This document shows, in pieces, positions 41,046 through 49,915 of a stretch of 64,000 nucleotides of DNA. The position numbers and the translations under genes were made by a program. Every line of letters starts with the position of its first letter. Position 1 is the first letter of the stretch. Origin of the DNA: Brevundimonas sp. (GTDB lineage: Bacteria > Pseudomonadota > Alphaproteobacteria > Caulobacterales > Caulobacteraceae); NCBI RefSeq assembly GCF_013912065.1, contig NZ_JACESA010000003.1:62001-126000 (forward strand), read 5' to 3'. The notes under the pieces were generated by a model. That model was not told where the DNA came from. It saw only the letters and a program-made list of their open reading frames with translations, and made no database searches.

Positions 41046-41981
41046 TTACCGGGCGCCCGCCAGCACGGCCCGCGCCGCCGCCGCGTCGGCCTCGATCTGG
41101 GCCTTCAGGGCGTCCAGCCCGTCGAAACGCTCTTCGCCGCGCAGCCAGGCCACCAATTCCGTCTCGACCGTCTGGCCGTACAGGTCGCCGTCGAAGTCGA
41201 ACAGCCAGACCTCCAGCAACGGCGTCTCCAGCGCATACATGGGCCTAACGCCAAGGCTGGCCACGCCGTCGACGATCCGCCCGTCCGCCAGCCGGCTGCG
41301 CGTCGCATAGACGCCGTAGGCCGGGCGCATATAGTCGCCCAGGGCGATATTGGCGGTCGGCACGCCGATGGTGCGGCCGCGCTTGTCGCCGTGGATCACC
41401 TCGCCCCGGATGGCGAAGGGACGACCCAGAATGGCGGCGGCCCGCCTCATGTCGCCGGCCTTCAGGGCCTCGCGCACGGCGCTGGACGACAGTTTCAGCC
41501 CGTCGGCGTCATCCAGCCGCTCGGCCACCGACACGGTGAACCCCAGCCGCTCGCCATAGGTCTTCAGCGCCTCGGGCGACCCCGAACGCCCCTTGCCGAA
41601 GGTGAAGTCGAAACCGACCGCCGCGTGGCGAACGCCCAGGCCGTCGGACAGGACGCGTTCCGCGAACTCGGCGTCGGTCATGCCGGCCATCTCGCCGTCG
41701 AAGGGCAGCAGATACAGGATGTCCACGCCCAGAGGCTCCAGGGCTTCGGCCATCTGCTCCGCCGTCATCAGACGAAACGGCGCGGCGTCCCGCTGGAACC
41801 AGCGGCGCGGGTGGGGATCGAAACTGACGACACCCAGGGGCGCGCCCAGCCGTTCGGCGGCGTCCCGGGCGCCGGCGATGACCGCCTGGTGCCCCCGGTG
41901 CACGCCGTCGAAGGCGCCGACCGCGACCGCCGCGCCTTTCAGCGCGTCGGACAGGCCGCGCCAGTCGCGGACGACCTGCAT
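41046..41981 (-). CDS. ribF: bifunctional riboflavin kinase/FAD synthetase
   Basis: 311 residues. The N-terminal FAD-synthetase half has GAFDGVHRGHQAVI with the HxGH nucleotidyltransferase motif; the C-terminal flavokinase half has IRGEVIHGDKRGRTIGVPTANI and YGVYATRSRL. It converts riboflavin to FMN and FAD. Its ATG shares a base with the end of the MaoC gene upstream, so the two are coupled. The FAD made here is the cofactor that the halogenase-like proteins would need, but there is no direct link. Confidence 0.95.
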   Translation of the reverse strand: MQVVRDWRGLSDALKGAAVAVGAFDGVHRGHQAVIAGARDAAERLGAPLGVVSFDPHPRRWFQRDAAPFRLMTAEQMAEALEPLGVDILYLLPFDGEMAGMTDAEFAERVLSDGLGVRHAAVGFDFTFGKGRSGSPEALKTYGERLGFTVSVAERLDDADGLKLSSSAVREALKAGDMRRAAAILGRPFAIRGEVIHGDKRGRTIGVPTANIALGDYMRPAYGVYATRSRLADGRIVDGVASLGVRPMYALETPLLEVWLFDFDGDLYGQTVETELVAWLRGEERFDGLDALKAQIEADAAAARAVLAGAR

Positions 41982-42442
41982 CAGCGTTGGGAGGGTTTGC
42001 GCCGGCGGGGCACGCGGACGACCGCGATCCCGTCCATGATCATGACTTCGTTGACGAAGCCTTCGCAGCTCAGCTTGACCCGCGCGCTTTCGGGCTCGAC
42101 CTCGACCACGGTGATCAGGATGCGGACGACGTCGTCGATCCGCACCGGCTGATGGAAGGCCAGGGTCTGGGAGATATAGATCGACCCCGCCCCCGGCAGC
42201 ATGGTGCCGACGACTGCGGACCCGAACGAGGCGCTGAGCAGGCCATGGGCGATGCGGCCGCGATAGGCGGTCTTTGAGGCATAGGCCTCGTCCAGATGCA
42301 CCGGATTGAAATCGTCCGAAGCCTCGGCGAACAGGCGAATCCGGTCCTCCGTTGCGACGACGATCTTCTCTGCGGCCATGCCGACGTGAAGTTCGTCCAG
42401 GATGTAGCCACCGGACGGATGTTGCTGAACCAATTCGACCAT
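41981..42442 (-). CDS. MaoC family dehydratase
   Basis: 153 residues of single hot-dog fold. The hydratase motif DDFNPVHLDEAYA with the catalytic Asp/His, followed by RIAHGLLSASFGSAV, marks a MaoC/R-specific enoyl-CoA hydratase. It hydrates trans-2-enoyl-CoA or a related acyl substrate. The gene is coupled to ribF by a one-base overlap. Confidence 0.9.
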   Translation of the reverse strand: MVELVQQHPSGGYILDELHVGMAAEKIVVATEDRIRLFAEASDDFNPVHLDEAYASKTAYRGRIAHGLLSASFGSAVVGTMLPGAGSIYISQTLAFHQPVRIDDVVRILITVVEVEPESARVKLSCEGFVNEVMIMDGIAVVRVPRRRKPSQR

Positions 42443-42481
42443 GGATCAGGCTTTAGCTGCGGTGCGACAAAATGGCGAGCC

Positions 42482-43351
42482 TTACCAGGCCAGTTCGAGC
42501 GCGGCGTATCGCGCATATGTTGTTTCAGCCTTCAGCAGGTCTCCGGCCCGGACCGGATCCAGCGCCCCGTCGGCGTCCTTGGCCTGATCCCCATGGATTC
42601 CCTGGGCGATGAACAGGCAGTCCAGGGCCTGGGCGTTGGCGCCCATGACGTCGGTGACGACCCCGTCGCCGATGCACAGGACGCGCGACCGGTCGACCGG
42701 ACGACCCATCAGGGCTTCGGCCTCCTTGATCGCCAGATCATAGATCGGCGCATAGGGCTTGCCCGCCATGACCACGCGTCCGCCAAGGGATTCGTAGAGG
42801 TCGGCCAGGGCCCCGCCGCAGTAGATCAGCTTGTCGCCCCGCTGAACCACCCGGTCGGGGTTGGCGCAGATCAGCTCCAGGTCTCGCGAGGCGGCGATCG
42901 ACAGCCGGTCGCGATAATCCTCGGGTGTCTCGACCTCGTCATCGACCAGTCCGGTGACCGAGACGAAGGCGGCCTCGGCGGCGTTGCTTGCGACGTCCAG
43001 GTTCAGCCCGGCGTACAGCGGCGCGTCGCGCTCCGGCCCCAGCAACAAGGCCGGCCCCGGCGCCCGCTTGGCCAGTTCGGCGCGGGTGGCGTCGCCCGAG
43101 GTGACGAAGGCCTTCCACGCTTCGCGCGGCACGCCCAGTCCGTCCAGCTGGGCGATCACGTCCGAGGCCGGCCGCGGCGAGTTGGAGATCAGCACCACAT
43201 GCCCGCCCTCGCGGTTGAACCGCATCAGCGCCTCGCACGGCGCCGCCCAGCTCTCGCGCCCGTTATGGATCACCCCCCAGACGTCGCAGAGCAGAACATC
43301 ATAATCGCCGGCGACGGCGCCGAGGTGGGGCAGGGCATGGGGGAGGGTCAT
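42482..43351 (-). CDS. TIGR01459 family HAD-type hydrolase
   Basis: 289 residues. HAD motif I is DVLLCDVWGVIHNG (Asp nucleophile and second Asp replaced by the DxWGVxH pattern of this subfamily), motif II LISNSPRP, and motif IV CIGDGVVTDVMGANAQ near the C-terminus. The family belongs to the IIA cap type near NagD; it is a phosphatase of unknown substrate. It precedes MaoC and ribF on the same strand and may lead that transcription unit. Confidence 0.88.
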   Translation of the reverse strand: MTLPHALPHLGAVAGDYDVLLCDVWGVIHNGRESWAAPCEALMRFNREGGHVVLISNSPRPASDVIAQLDGLGVPREAWKAFVTSGDATRAELAKRAPGPALLLGPERDAPLYAGLNLDVASNAAEAAFVSVTGLVDDEVETPEDYRDRLSIAASRDLELICANPDRVVQRGDKLIYCGGALADLYESLGGRVVMAGKPYAPIYDLAIKEAEALMGRPVDRSRVLCIGDGVVTDVMGANAQALDCLFIAQGIHGDQAKDADGALDPVRAGDLLKAETTYARYAALELAW

Positions 43352-43399
43352 GGGGGCTGAGTAGCGGGTCGAGGTCTCGAACGAAAGTCTCCTCCCGGC

Positions 43400-43649
43400 G
43401 ATGCGGTTTAGAACCCCTCCGTCACGGCGCTAAAGAAGCGCCGCGCCACCTCCCCATGAATGGGGAGGAGACAGATCCCGCCGCCCACCGTCTCCTCCCC
43501 GCTTCGCGGGGAGGGGGACCGCCGCGCCTCTTCGCGCGGGGGTGGAGGGGCTCTGGACGTCGCACAGCCGCTTGTGATGCGGTGAAGAACCCCACCGTCA
43601 CGTCGCCGAAGAGGCGTCTCGCCCCTTCCCCGCAGAGCGGGGAAGAGAC
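43400..43649. repeat. dispersed hairpin repeat, cluster B (three units)
   Basis: Unit B1 43400-43472 (inverted type 1): GATGCGGTTTAGAACCCCTCC...GCGCCGCGCCACCTCCCC-loop-GGGGAGGAGAC. B2 43490-43554 (type 2): TCTCCTCCCCGCTTCGCGGGGAGG...GCCGCGCC...GGTGGAGGGGCTCT. B3 43576-43649 (inverted type 1, diverged). They fill almost the whole 304-base gap between the tipF-like gene stop and the HAD gene start. Same family as 38837-39080 and 49774-49897. Confidence 0.85.
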
Positions 43650-43655
43650 CGCGCG

Positions 43656-44930
43656 TCAGCTGAACCGGCGCCGCTGCTCGGCGCTGCGCAGGGTCGAGCG
43701 CAGGAAGTCCGCCGGCGGGTCGGTTTCGGCCAGCACCTGTTCCTTGATGGCGCGGGGTTCGCCGAACAGATGGCCCTGGCCCATGGCGACATCCAGCTCG
43801 AGTATGTCGACGATCTGGCGTTCGGCCTCGACCTTCTCGGCGATGACCTCGACCCCGTAGCGGCGGGTCAGGGCGGCGAAGTCGGCGGCCTGGATGTCGG
43901 GCATGGAGCGCAGCGGCGCCCCGCCGTCCAGATCCAGCAGTTGTTCGATCAGCAGGTCGGCCGACACCTTGATGAACTTGACGTCCGCGCGTTGCAGGTC
44001 GGCGAAATCGAGGTCCAGCGTCTGGACCTTGTCCAGCGAGAAGCGGAAGCCCAGGTCGGCCAGCTTGGCCATGTTGCGCGCCTCGATGGCGCCCCGCGCG
44101 TCGAAATTGGCCTGGCCCAGTTCGAAGATCAGCGCCTGGTTCAGGTCGCGGTTCTCGCTGAGGAAATCCAGGAAGCGCGGGAAGAAGGTCTCGTCGCCCA
44201 GCGAGGTCAGGGCCACATTGCAGAAGACCCCCACCTTGCGGTCCTGCCGCGCCAGCCGCCGCACGATCTGGGCGCAGCGGAACAGCAGCAGATTGTCGAT
44301 GGCCGGCACCAGCCCCTCGCCCTCGGCCAGCGACAGATACTCCGCCGGCATCATGACCCGGTCGGTCGAATCCCGCAGACGGGTGAAGCTTTCGTAGAAG
44401 ATGGTCCGGCGCTGCGGCAGGGAGACGACGGGCTGCAGATACAGATCGACCCGGCCCTCGCTCAGCGCCTCGTGGATCGTGCGCAGCAGGACGTTCGACT
44501 GGGCCTGGCGACGCCCTTCCAGGGTTTCGACGCCGATGCTCGGCGCGCTCGCCAGCCGGTGGTCGATGCTTTCGCTCATCTGCTGGACCAGGGTCTCCAG
44601 CATCCGCACCTCGCCGGTCAGGGCGTCGGTGTCCGACAGGGCGCCGCTCTCGATGGCGTGGGCCAGCTCCGTCAGGGCGCCCTGCGTCGACTCCATCGCA
44701 TCGGCCAGCAGCCGGTGCGCCTCGCGGACCTGATCGATCTCTTTCTTCAGCGCGCGACGGGCCGCGACGCCGGTGACGATGCCGTGGAAGGCTCCGAGCA
44801 GACCCATGGCCCCCAGAGCGCCCGCCACGCCCGCGCCGGCGCCCAGGCCCGCGCGCCACAGGAAGGCGCCCACGGTCATGCCGAGGAACAGATAGGCGAA
44901 ATACAGAAAGCCCGTGGTCAGGTTACGCAT
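43656..44930 (-). CDS. tipF: TipF-like EAL domain protein
   Basis: 424 residues: two hydrophobic N-terminal helices (FLYFAYLFLGMTVGAFLW and a Gly/Ala-rich second), a coiled coil (about 60-125) and a C-terminal EAL domain. The EAL motif is degenerate (ESFTRLR), yet VDLYLQPVVSLPQRR, NVALTSLGD, IFELGQANFD and EVIAEKVEAERQI keep the fold. This layout is that of Caulobacter TipF, a c-di-GMP effector that directs flagellar placement at the new pole. Catalysis of c-di-GMP breakdown seems unlikely. It fits the other flagellar genes, though it is 34 kb away. Confidence 0.75.
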   Translation of the reverse strand: MRNLTTGFLYFAYLFLGMTVGAFLWRAGLGAGAGVAGALGAMGLLGAFHGIVTGVAARRALKKEIDQVREAHRLLADAMESTQGALTELAHAIESGALSDTDALTGEVRMLETLVQQMSESIDHRLASAPSIGVETLEGRRQAQSNVLLRTIHEALSEGRVDLYLQPVVSLPQRRTIFYESFTRLRDSTDRVMMPAEYLSLAEGEGLVPAIDNLLLFRCAQIVRRLARQDRKVGVFCNVALTSLGDETFFPRFLDFLSENRDLNQALIFELGQANFDARGAIEARNMAKLADLGFRFSLDKVQTLDLDFADLQRADVKFIKVSADLLIEQLLDLDGGAPLRSMPDIQAADFAALTRRYGVEVIAEKVEAERQIVDILELDVAMGQGHLFGEPRAIKEQVLAETDPPADFLRSTLRSAEQRRRFS

Positions 44931-45038
44931 CGGCTGGCGGTGGCCACTCCCGGATGGAATCGCCTGAGTATCAGGCTATCAATGTCGTTCGGCTAGAGCC
45001 GGGGAACAAATAACCCGGCGGAACTCAAGGGAAACGCA

Positions 45039-45809
45039 ATGGAACTGTTCGATCTGACCGGCAAGGTCGCCATCATCACCGGCTCGTCGCGCGGCATAGG
45101 CAAGGCGATCGCCGAGCGGTTGGCCGAACATGGGGCCAAGGTGGTCATCTCTTCGCGCAAGGCCGGCCCGTGCGACGAGGTCGCCGCCGAGATCAACAAC
45201 CGGTACGGCGAGGGCCGCGCCATCGCGGTTCCGGCCAATATCGCCTCGAAGGAGGACCTCCAGCGGCTGGTGGACGAAACCAACGCCGCCTTCGGCCGGA
45301 TCGACATCCTGGTCTGCAACGCCGCGACCAATCCCTATGCCGGGCCGATGGGCGGGATCGCCGACGATCAGTTCGAAAAGATCCTTCAGAACAACGTCAT
45401 CTCCAACCACTGGCTGATCCAGATGGTCGCGCCCCAGATGGTGGAGCGCAAGGACGGCGCCATCCTGGTGATCTCGTCCATCGGCGGCCTGCGCGGCAAC
45501 GCCCTGATCGGCGCCTACAACATCTCCAAGGCCGCCGACATGCAGCTGGTGCGGAACCTGGCGGTCGAATGGGGACCGTCGAACGTGCGGGTCAACTGTA
45601 TCGCCCCGGGCCTGGTCCAGACCGACTTCGCCAAATATCTGTGGGAGAATCCCGAGCTGCTGAAGACGGTGACGGAGCCCGCGCCGCTGAAAAGGATCGG
45701 CCAGCCGGATGAAATCGCCGGCACGGCGGTCTATCTGTGCAGCCCCGCTTCGGCCTATGTCACGGGGCAGACCCTTGTGGTGGACGGTGGATTGACGATT
45801 GCCTGGTAA
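45039..45809 (+). CDS. SDR family oxidoreductase
   Basis: 256 residues, classical short-chain dehydrogenase. NAD(P)-binding [11 protein letters not shown] near residue 12, NAAT in the middle, catalytic Ser before YNISK (Tyr/Lys) and GLVQTDF. FabG-like, substrate unknown. AAGGGA is a good ribosome site. A GCCGGG...CCCGGC hairpin (44998-45019) sits in the leader. The downstream acyltransferase starts inside its last codons. Confidence 0.88.
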   Translation: MELFDLTGKVAIITGSSRGIGKAIAERLAEHGAKVVISSRKAGPCDEVAAEINNRYGEGRAIAVPANIASKEDLQRLVDETNAAFGRIDILVCNAATNPYAGPMGGIADDQFEKILQNNVISNHWLIQMVAPQMVERKDGAILVISSIGGLRGNALIGAYNISKAADMQLVRNLAVEWGPSNVRVNCIAPGLVQTDFAKYLWENPELLKTVTEPAPLKRIGQPDEIAGTAVYLCSPASAYVTGQTLVVDGGLTIAW

Positions 45810-46749
45810 GCAGACCGACGTAAGACAGGATCTGATCTGGCGCCTGGAGGCTTTCGGCTTCCAGGCGCTGTTTGGTTTCCTGCGTTTCCTGGGCGTCGAG
45901 CGGGCCTCGGGCCTGGGCGGTTGGCTGCTGCGGACCCTGGGTCCCAAGACGGGCACCCAGAAGACGGTGATGCGCAATCTGCGGATCGCCTTCCCGGACA
46001 TGTCCGACGCGGAACGCGAGGCTTTGGCGCTGGAGCAGTGGGACCGCACCGGCCGCACCTTCGCCGAACTGGCGGTCATGGACCGGCTGACGCCCGAGGG
46101 GGGACGGGTCGAGGTGGTCGGGATGGAGCGGCTGCACGCCCTGCGCGACAGCGGCAAGGCGGCGGTGTTGATCTCGGGCCATCTGGCCAACTTCGAAGTA
46201 ATGGCGGCGGTGATCATGGCCTCGGGCCTGCCGTGCCAGGTGACCTATCGGGCGGCCAACAATCCCTATGTCGACGCGCTGATCCGCCAGAGCCGCGAAC
46301 GCTACGGCATCCGTCTGTTCGCGCCCAAGGGCGACGGGACGCGCGAGCTGATGGCCGGGATGAAGCGGGGGGATTCCATCGCCCTGCTGGTCGACCAGAA
46401 ATACAATCAGGGGCCGGAGGTCGAGTTCTTCGGCCAGCCGGTCAACGCCTCGCCCGGCGCCGCGCGGCTGGCGATGAAGTTCGGCGCGGTGATCCAGCCC
46501 CTGTCGGTGGTGCGCCTGCCCGGCGTGCGGTTCCGGGTGACGGCGCACGAGCCGATCACCGTCCCCCAGACCGAAGACAAGACCGCCGACCTGCTGGCGG
46601 GAATCCAGGCCGTGAACCGCTTCGTCGAGGATCGGGTGCGCGAGGTTCCCGAAGACTGGTTCTGGGTCCACAGGCGGTGGCCCGACAAGGTCTATGCCGC
46701 GCTGAACGACCGTTTGGCGTCGATGGCGCGTCGGAACGGACCGGCGTAG
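45799..46749 (+). CDS. LpxL/HtrB-type lysophospholipid acyltransferase
   Basis: 316 residues. The catalytic HxxxxE is SGHLANFE (about residue 117), with [18 protein letters not shown] near the start, [17 protein letters not shown] in the middle and [12 protein letters not shown] at the end, all hallmarks of late lipid-A acyltransferases. It probably adds a secondary acyl chain to lipid A or acylates a related glycolipid at the inner membrane. The start is TTG 45799, overlapping the SDR end; no ATG is available. Confidence 0.9.
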   Translation: MPGKQTDVRQDLIWRLEAFGFQALFGFLRFLGVERASGLGGWLLRTLGPKTGTQKTVMRNLRIAFPDMSDAEREALALEQWDRTGRTFAELAVMDRLTPEGGRVEVVGMERLHALRDSGKAAVLISGHLANFEVMAAVIMASGLPCQVTYRAANNPYVDALIRQSRERYGIRLFAPKGDGTRELMAGMKRGDSIALLVDQKYNQGPEVEFFGQPVNASPGAARLAMKFGAVIQPLSVVRLPGVRFRVTAHEPITVPQTEDKTADLLAGIQAVNRFVEDRVREVPEDWFWVHRRWPDKVYAALNDRLASMARRNGPA

Positions 46750-47201
46750 TCCACCGTGTCGCGGCGGCGGCGGCACGGACCGCAATAGGTCTCGGTCTTC
46801 ACGAAGGGCCGCGGCCGCAGAATGACCGCCGTGACCCGGTCCAATATGGCCTTGGCGGTGATCGGCTTGACCAGGAATTCGGTGACCCCGGCGTCCCGGG
46901 CGGCGCAGATGCGGCTCTTCTCCGCGTGGCCGGTCATCATGATGATGGGCAGATAGATGTTGGCGCTGTCGGGGCTGTTGCGGACCAGCCGGGTGAACTC
47001 GACGCCGTCCATCGGGAACATATTATAGTCGATGAGGGCCAGATCGATGGGCCTCCGTCGCAGGATTTCGAACGCCTCCGCGCCGTCGGCCGCCTCGTTC
47101 ACTTCGCGGATGTCGGCGGCATGGAGCACGGCGGCGGCGATGGCGCGCATATGCTGGTTGTCGTCGACCAGAAGGACGTTGAGCGACTGAAGAGGTGACA
47201 T
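46692..47201 (-). CDS. single-domain response regulator with C-terminal tail
   Basis: 169 residues from ATG 47201; an ATG at 47240 would add 13 residues without a ribosome site. Receiver domain: LLVDDNQHMR, phospho-acceptor Asp in LALIDYNMFPMDG, MMTGHAEK and FLVKPI. After about residue 120 there is a tail with a possible metal-like CGPC followed by [15 protein letters not shown], which recurs in receiver proteins of this group. There is no DNA-binding domain. Its 3' end overlaps the convergent acyltransferase by 58 bases. Confidence 0.82.
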   Translation of the reverse strand: MSPLQSLNVLLVDDNQHMRAIAAAVLHAADIREVNEAADGAEAFEILRRRPIDLALIDYNMFPMDGVEFTRLVRNSPDSANIYLPIIMMTGHAEKSRICAARDAGVTEFLVKPITAKAILDRVTAVILRPRPFVKTETYCGPCRRRRDTVDYAGPFRRAIDAKRSFSAA

Positions 47202-47270
47202 CGGGGCCCCCGCCGAGCGATTCAGCAGGCTTAGGGACATGTCCGTACGTCAGCAAGCTTTGCCTTGAAA

Positions 47271-48158
47271 TCAGGCCAGGCGTTGGGGCGTATGGGCGCC
47301 GACCAGCAGCGAGGGATCCAGATTGCGGTCCCGCCATTTCAGGCGCCAGCACAGGTGCGGGCCGGTGGCGCGGCCGGTCATGCCGACCCGGCCCAGGGGC
47401 TCGCCGCGACGGACGGTCCGGCCGGGCGCAACGTCCAGCCGCGACTGGTGCAGATAGGCGCTGATCAGGCCCTGGCCATGATCGATCAGGGTCAGGCCGC
47501 CTTCGAAATGCATGTCCGGCCGAGCGAAGACGACGCGGCCGTCCGCCGGGGCGCGGATCACCGTCCCGGCGGGAGCGGCCAGGTCGACGCCATAGTGGGG
47601 ACGGGCCGGCGTGCCGTTCAGGATCCGCTGGGCGCCCCACTGGCTGGAGATGCGATAGGTCTCCAGCGGCCAGACGAAGCCGTCGCGGAAATCCTCTGTG
47701 TCGGCCCGACTGGCGAAGGCTTCGGTCTTCAGGGCGACCTCGCGCTGGATGCGGGCAAGCAGATCGGGATCGCTCGGTTCGACGGTCGCGGGCGGCAGGC
47801 CATCGACGCGGGTCGAGGGGAATTGGTGGGCGGCGATATCGAGACGCCGCCGGGTCGAACGGCCGCCCAGCCGAGCCTCGATCTCGACGCTGGAGGCGGC
47901 GTCCCGGTCGAAGCCGATGACGAACAGACCGTCCGCCGAAGCGGTCGTCAGGGCCTCGCCCTCGACGAAGATCAGGGCGCGGGGCGCGGTTCGGCCGAAG
48001 GCGTATCCGCCCTGACGCCAGGCGCCGTTGAGCGCCAGATCGACCGATCCGCCGCGTGCGCCAGCGGATTGGGCGGGGGGCTGGGCGGCCCAGAGCCTGG
48101 GCGCCGTCGCCAGGGTCGCCCCGACGCCGAGCAACAGAGCGCGGCGGGCGGGGATCAC
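47271..48158 (-). CDS. M23 family metallopeptidase (LytM)
   Basis: 295 residues with an N-terminal signal (RRALLLGVGATLATA, cleavage near LWAAQ). The LytM domain has the zinc motif HYGVDLAAPAGT, LISAYLHQSRLDV and GPHLCWRLKW. Such enzymes cut peptidoglycan cross-bridges or, if degenerate, activate amidases; here the metal ligands H..D and H-x-H appear present. The ATG overlaps the stop of the DUF2093 gene by four bases. Confidence 0.9.
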   Translation of the reverse strand: MIPARRALLLGVGATLATAPRLWAAQPPAQSAGARGGSVDLALNGAWRQGGYAFGRTAPRALIFVEGEALTTASADGLFVIGFDRDAASSVEIEARLGGRSTRRRLDIAAHQFPSTRVDGLPPATVEPSDPDLLARIQREVALKTEAFASRADTEDFRDGFVWPLETYRISSQWGAQRILNGTPARPHYGVDLAAPAGTVIRAPADGRVVFARPDMHFEGGLTLIDHGQGLISAYLHQSRLDVAPGRTVRRGEPLGRVGMTGRATGPHLCWRLKWRDRNLDPSLLVGAHTPQRLA

Positions 48159-48352
48159 CCCTCCTTCATCCGGGCGATGAATTCGATCGGGCTGAAATAG
48201 GCCTCCTGCCGGGTCGGGCTCCAGTAGCGAAGCACCTCCAACGGAATAGGCCTGTCCGTGACGGCGCAGCGGACGAACCGCCCCGGCTTCAGCACGGCGA
48301 ATTCGCCGTCGCCGTAATGAAGGGAAGCCTGTGCCGAAGTCGTTGCGTCCAT
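48155..48352 (-). CDS. DUF2093 domain protein
   Basis: 65 residues. FAVLKPGRFVRCAVTDRPIPLEVLRYWS then QEAYFSPIEF is the DUF2093 pattern, a small alphaproteobacterial family of unknown function often found beside xseA or an M23 peptidase. It is coupled to the M23 gene by an ATGA-type overlap. Confidence 0.88.
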   Translation of the reverse strand: MDATTSAQASLHYGDGEFAVLKPGRFVRCAVTDRPIPLEVLRYWSPTRQEAYFSPIEFIARMKEG

Positions 48353-48411
48353 GAGGCCAGTTAACGACGATCGGCTGTTCAGGCCAAGAGGGAGTTTGAA
48401 ACGCGAGGAAT

Positions 48412-49680
48412 TCAGGCCGTCGCCGGATTGGGGCCGGCCATGTCGGCCTCGTGATCGATCTTCGCCTGTCGGGCTTCGGGCGAGCCGGCGGCCGGCGGCC
48501 GGGGCCTGCCCCCCATCCGGTCGGTGAACAGGAAGACGAAGGGGTTCAGCGAGATCGACAGCAGGGCGGCCGCCAGGATCAGGTCGTGGGTCTCGCGGCT
48601 CATGGCCCCCAGGCTGACGCCAAGGGCGGCCAGGATGAAGGAGAACTCGCCGATCTGGGCCAGTGAGGCGGCGACCGTCAGGCCGGTGGCCCGATCCAGC
48701 CTGAAGGCGCGGGCGATGACCAGGGCGGCCAGCGACTTGCCGACGATGACGATGGCCAGCACGCCCAGCACGGCCCAGGGCTGACGCGCCAGGATCATCG
48801 GATCGAACAACATGCCGACCGAGACGAAGAACAGGACGGCGAAGGCGTCGCGAAGCGGCAGGGACCGCTCGGCCGCATTATGCCCCAGCGGCGAGGCGTT
48901 CATCACCAGACCGGCCAGGAAGGCCCCCAGGGCGAAGGAATGGAACAGGAAATAGGCCAGCCAGGCTATGCCCAGGGCGATGGCCAGGACCCCCAGGGTG
49001 AAGAGCTCCCGCGACCGGGTATGGGCGATGCGGATCAGCAGCCAGGGGATCAGGCGGCCGCCGACGACCAGCATGCCGGCGACGAACAGGGCGACCTTCA
49101 TCAGGGTCCAGCCGATATTCATGCCCAGGGCGCCGACATCGGCCTGGCTGCCGGCCGGGACGATGATCATGGGCAGCATGACCAGGGCGATGACGATCAC
49201 CATGTCCTCGACGATCAGCCAGCCCACGGCGATACGCCCGACCTCGCCCTTGACCTGTTTGCGTTCCTCGAGCGCGCGCAGAAGCACGACGGTGGAGGCG
49301 ACCGACAGGGCGAACCCCATCAGCAGGGCCTCGATGTCGCCGAGACCGAGCACCAGCCGCCCCAGGCCCCAGCCCAGCACGGTGGCGACGGCGATCTGCA
49401 GCAGGGCGCCGGGCACGGCGACCCTGCGCACCTGCATCAGGTCCCGGGGCGAGAAATGCAGTCCGACCCCGAACATCAGCAGGATCACGCCGATCTCGGC
49501 CAACTGCGGCGCCAGTTCGGTGTCGGCGACAAAGCCCGCCGTATAGGGGCCGACCGCGACGCCGGCGACCAGGTAGCCGACCAGAGGCGACAGCTTCAGG
49601 CGATTGGCCAACATGCCGAACACGAAGGCGAGGACGAAGCCTCCGACCAGGGTGAGTATCAGGCTGTCGGCATGCGCCAT
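48412..49680 (-). CDS. CPA2 family cation:proton antiporter
   Basis: 422 residues from ATG 49680 (AGGAG ribosome site); longer starts read into the repeat cluster. About 12 transmembrane helices. Motifs of the monovalent cation:H+ antiporter-2 group are seen: PLVGYLVAGVAVGPYTAG, LLMFGVGLHFSPRDL, SVASTVVLLRALEERKQV and FALGAFLAGLVMNASPLGHNA. The C-terminal TrkA-N/RCK domain of KefB is absent, so it is a short form. It probably exchanges K+ or Na+ for protons. Confidence 0.9.
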   Translation of the reverse strand: MAHADSLILTLVGGFVLAFVFGMLANRLKLSPLVGYLVAGVAVGPYTAGFVADTELAPQLAEIGVILLMFGVGLHFSPRDLMQVRRVAVPGALLQIAVATVLGWGLGRLVLGLGDIEALLMGFALSVASTVVLLRALEERKQVKGEVGRIAVGWLIVEDMVIVIALVMLPMIIVPAGSQADVGALGMNIGWTLMKVALFVAGMLVVGGRLIPWLLIRIAHTRSRELFTLGVLAIALGIAWLAYFLFHSFALGAFLAGLVMNASPLGHNAAERSLPLRDAFAVLFFVSVGMLFDPMILARQPWAVLGVLAIVIVGKSLAALVIARAFRLDRATGLTVAASLAQIGEFSFILAALGVSLGAMSRETHDLILAAALLSISLNPFVFLFTDRMGGRPRPPAAGSPEARQAKIDHEADMAGPNPATA

Positions 49681-49773
49681 CGAGGCTCCTGTCGCGGGCG
49701 AAGGGTCGGTTTCGGGATTGTTTTCAGATGGGTCGGAGCGATGGGTTCGACAAGATGACGCAGTGTCGCGTTC

Positions 49774-49897
49774 AGAGCCCCTCCACCCCCGCCAAGCGGG
49801 GAGGAGACGTGCGGCGGGAACCTGTCTCCTCCCCACAGCGTGGGGAGGTGGCGCGGCGCTTCTTCAGCGCCGTGACGGAGGGGCTCTCAACTGCATC
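49774..49897. repeat. dispersed hairpin repeat, cluster C (two units)
   Basis: C1 49774-49808 (inverted, shortened type 2: AGAGCCCCTCCACC...AAGCGGGGAGGAGAC) and C2 49824-49897 (direct type 1: GTCTCCTCCCC-loop-GGGGAGGTGGCGCGGCGC, TTCTTCA, GCGCCGTGACGGAGGGGCTCT, ...GCATC). C2 is nearly identical to unit A3. It lies between the antiporter start and the beta-helix protein stop. Confidence 0.85.
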
Positions 49898-49915
49898 GCC
49901 ACAGCCGGCCGTCGC

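Noticed and set aside
43400-43649. The repeat cluster as an insertion sequence
   Set aside because: No transposase reading frame and no target-site duplication; the units are short and hairpin-like.
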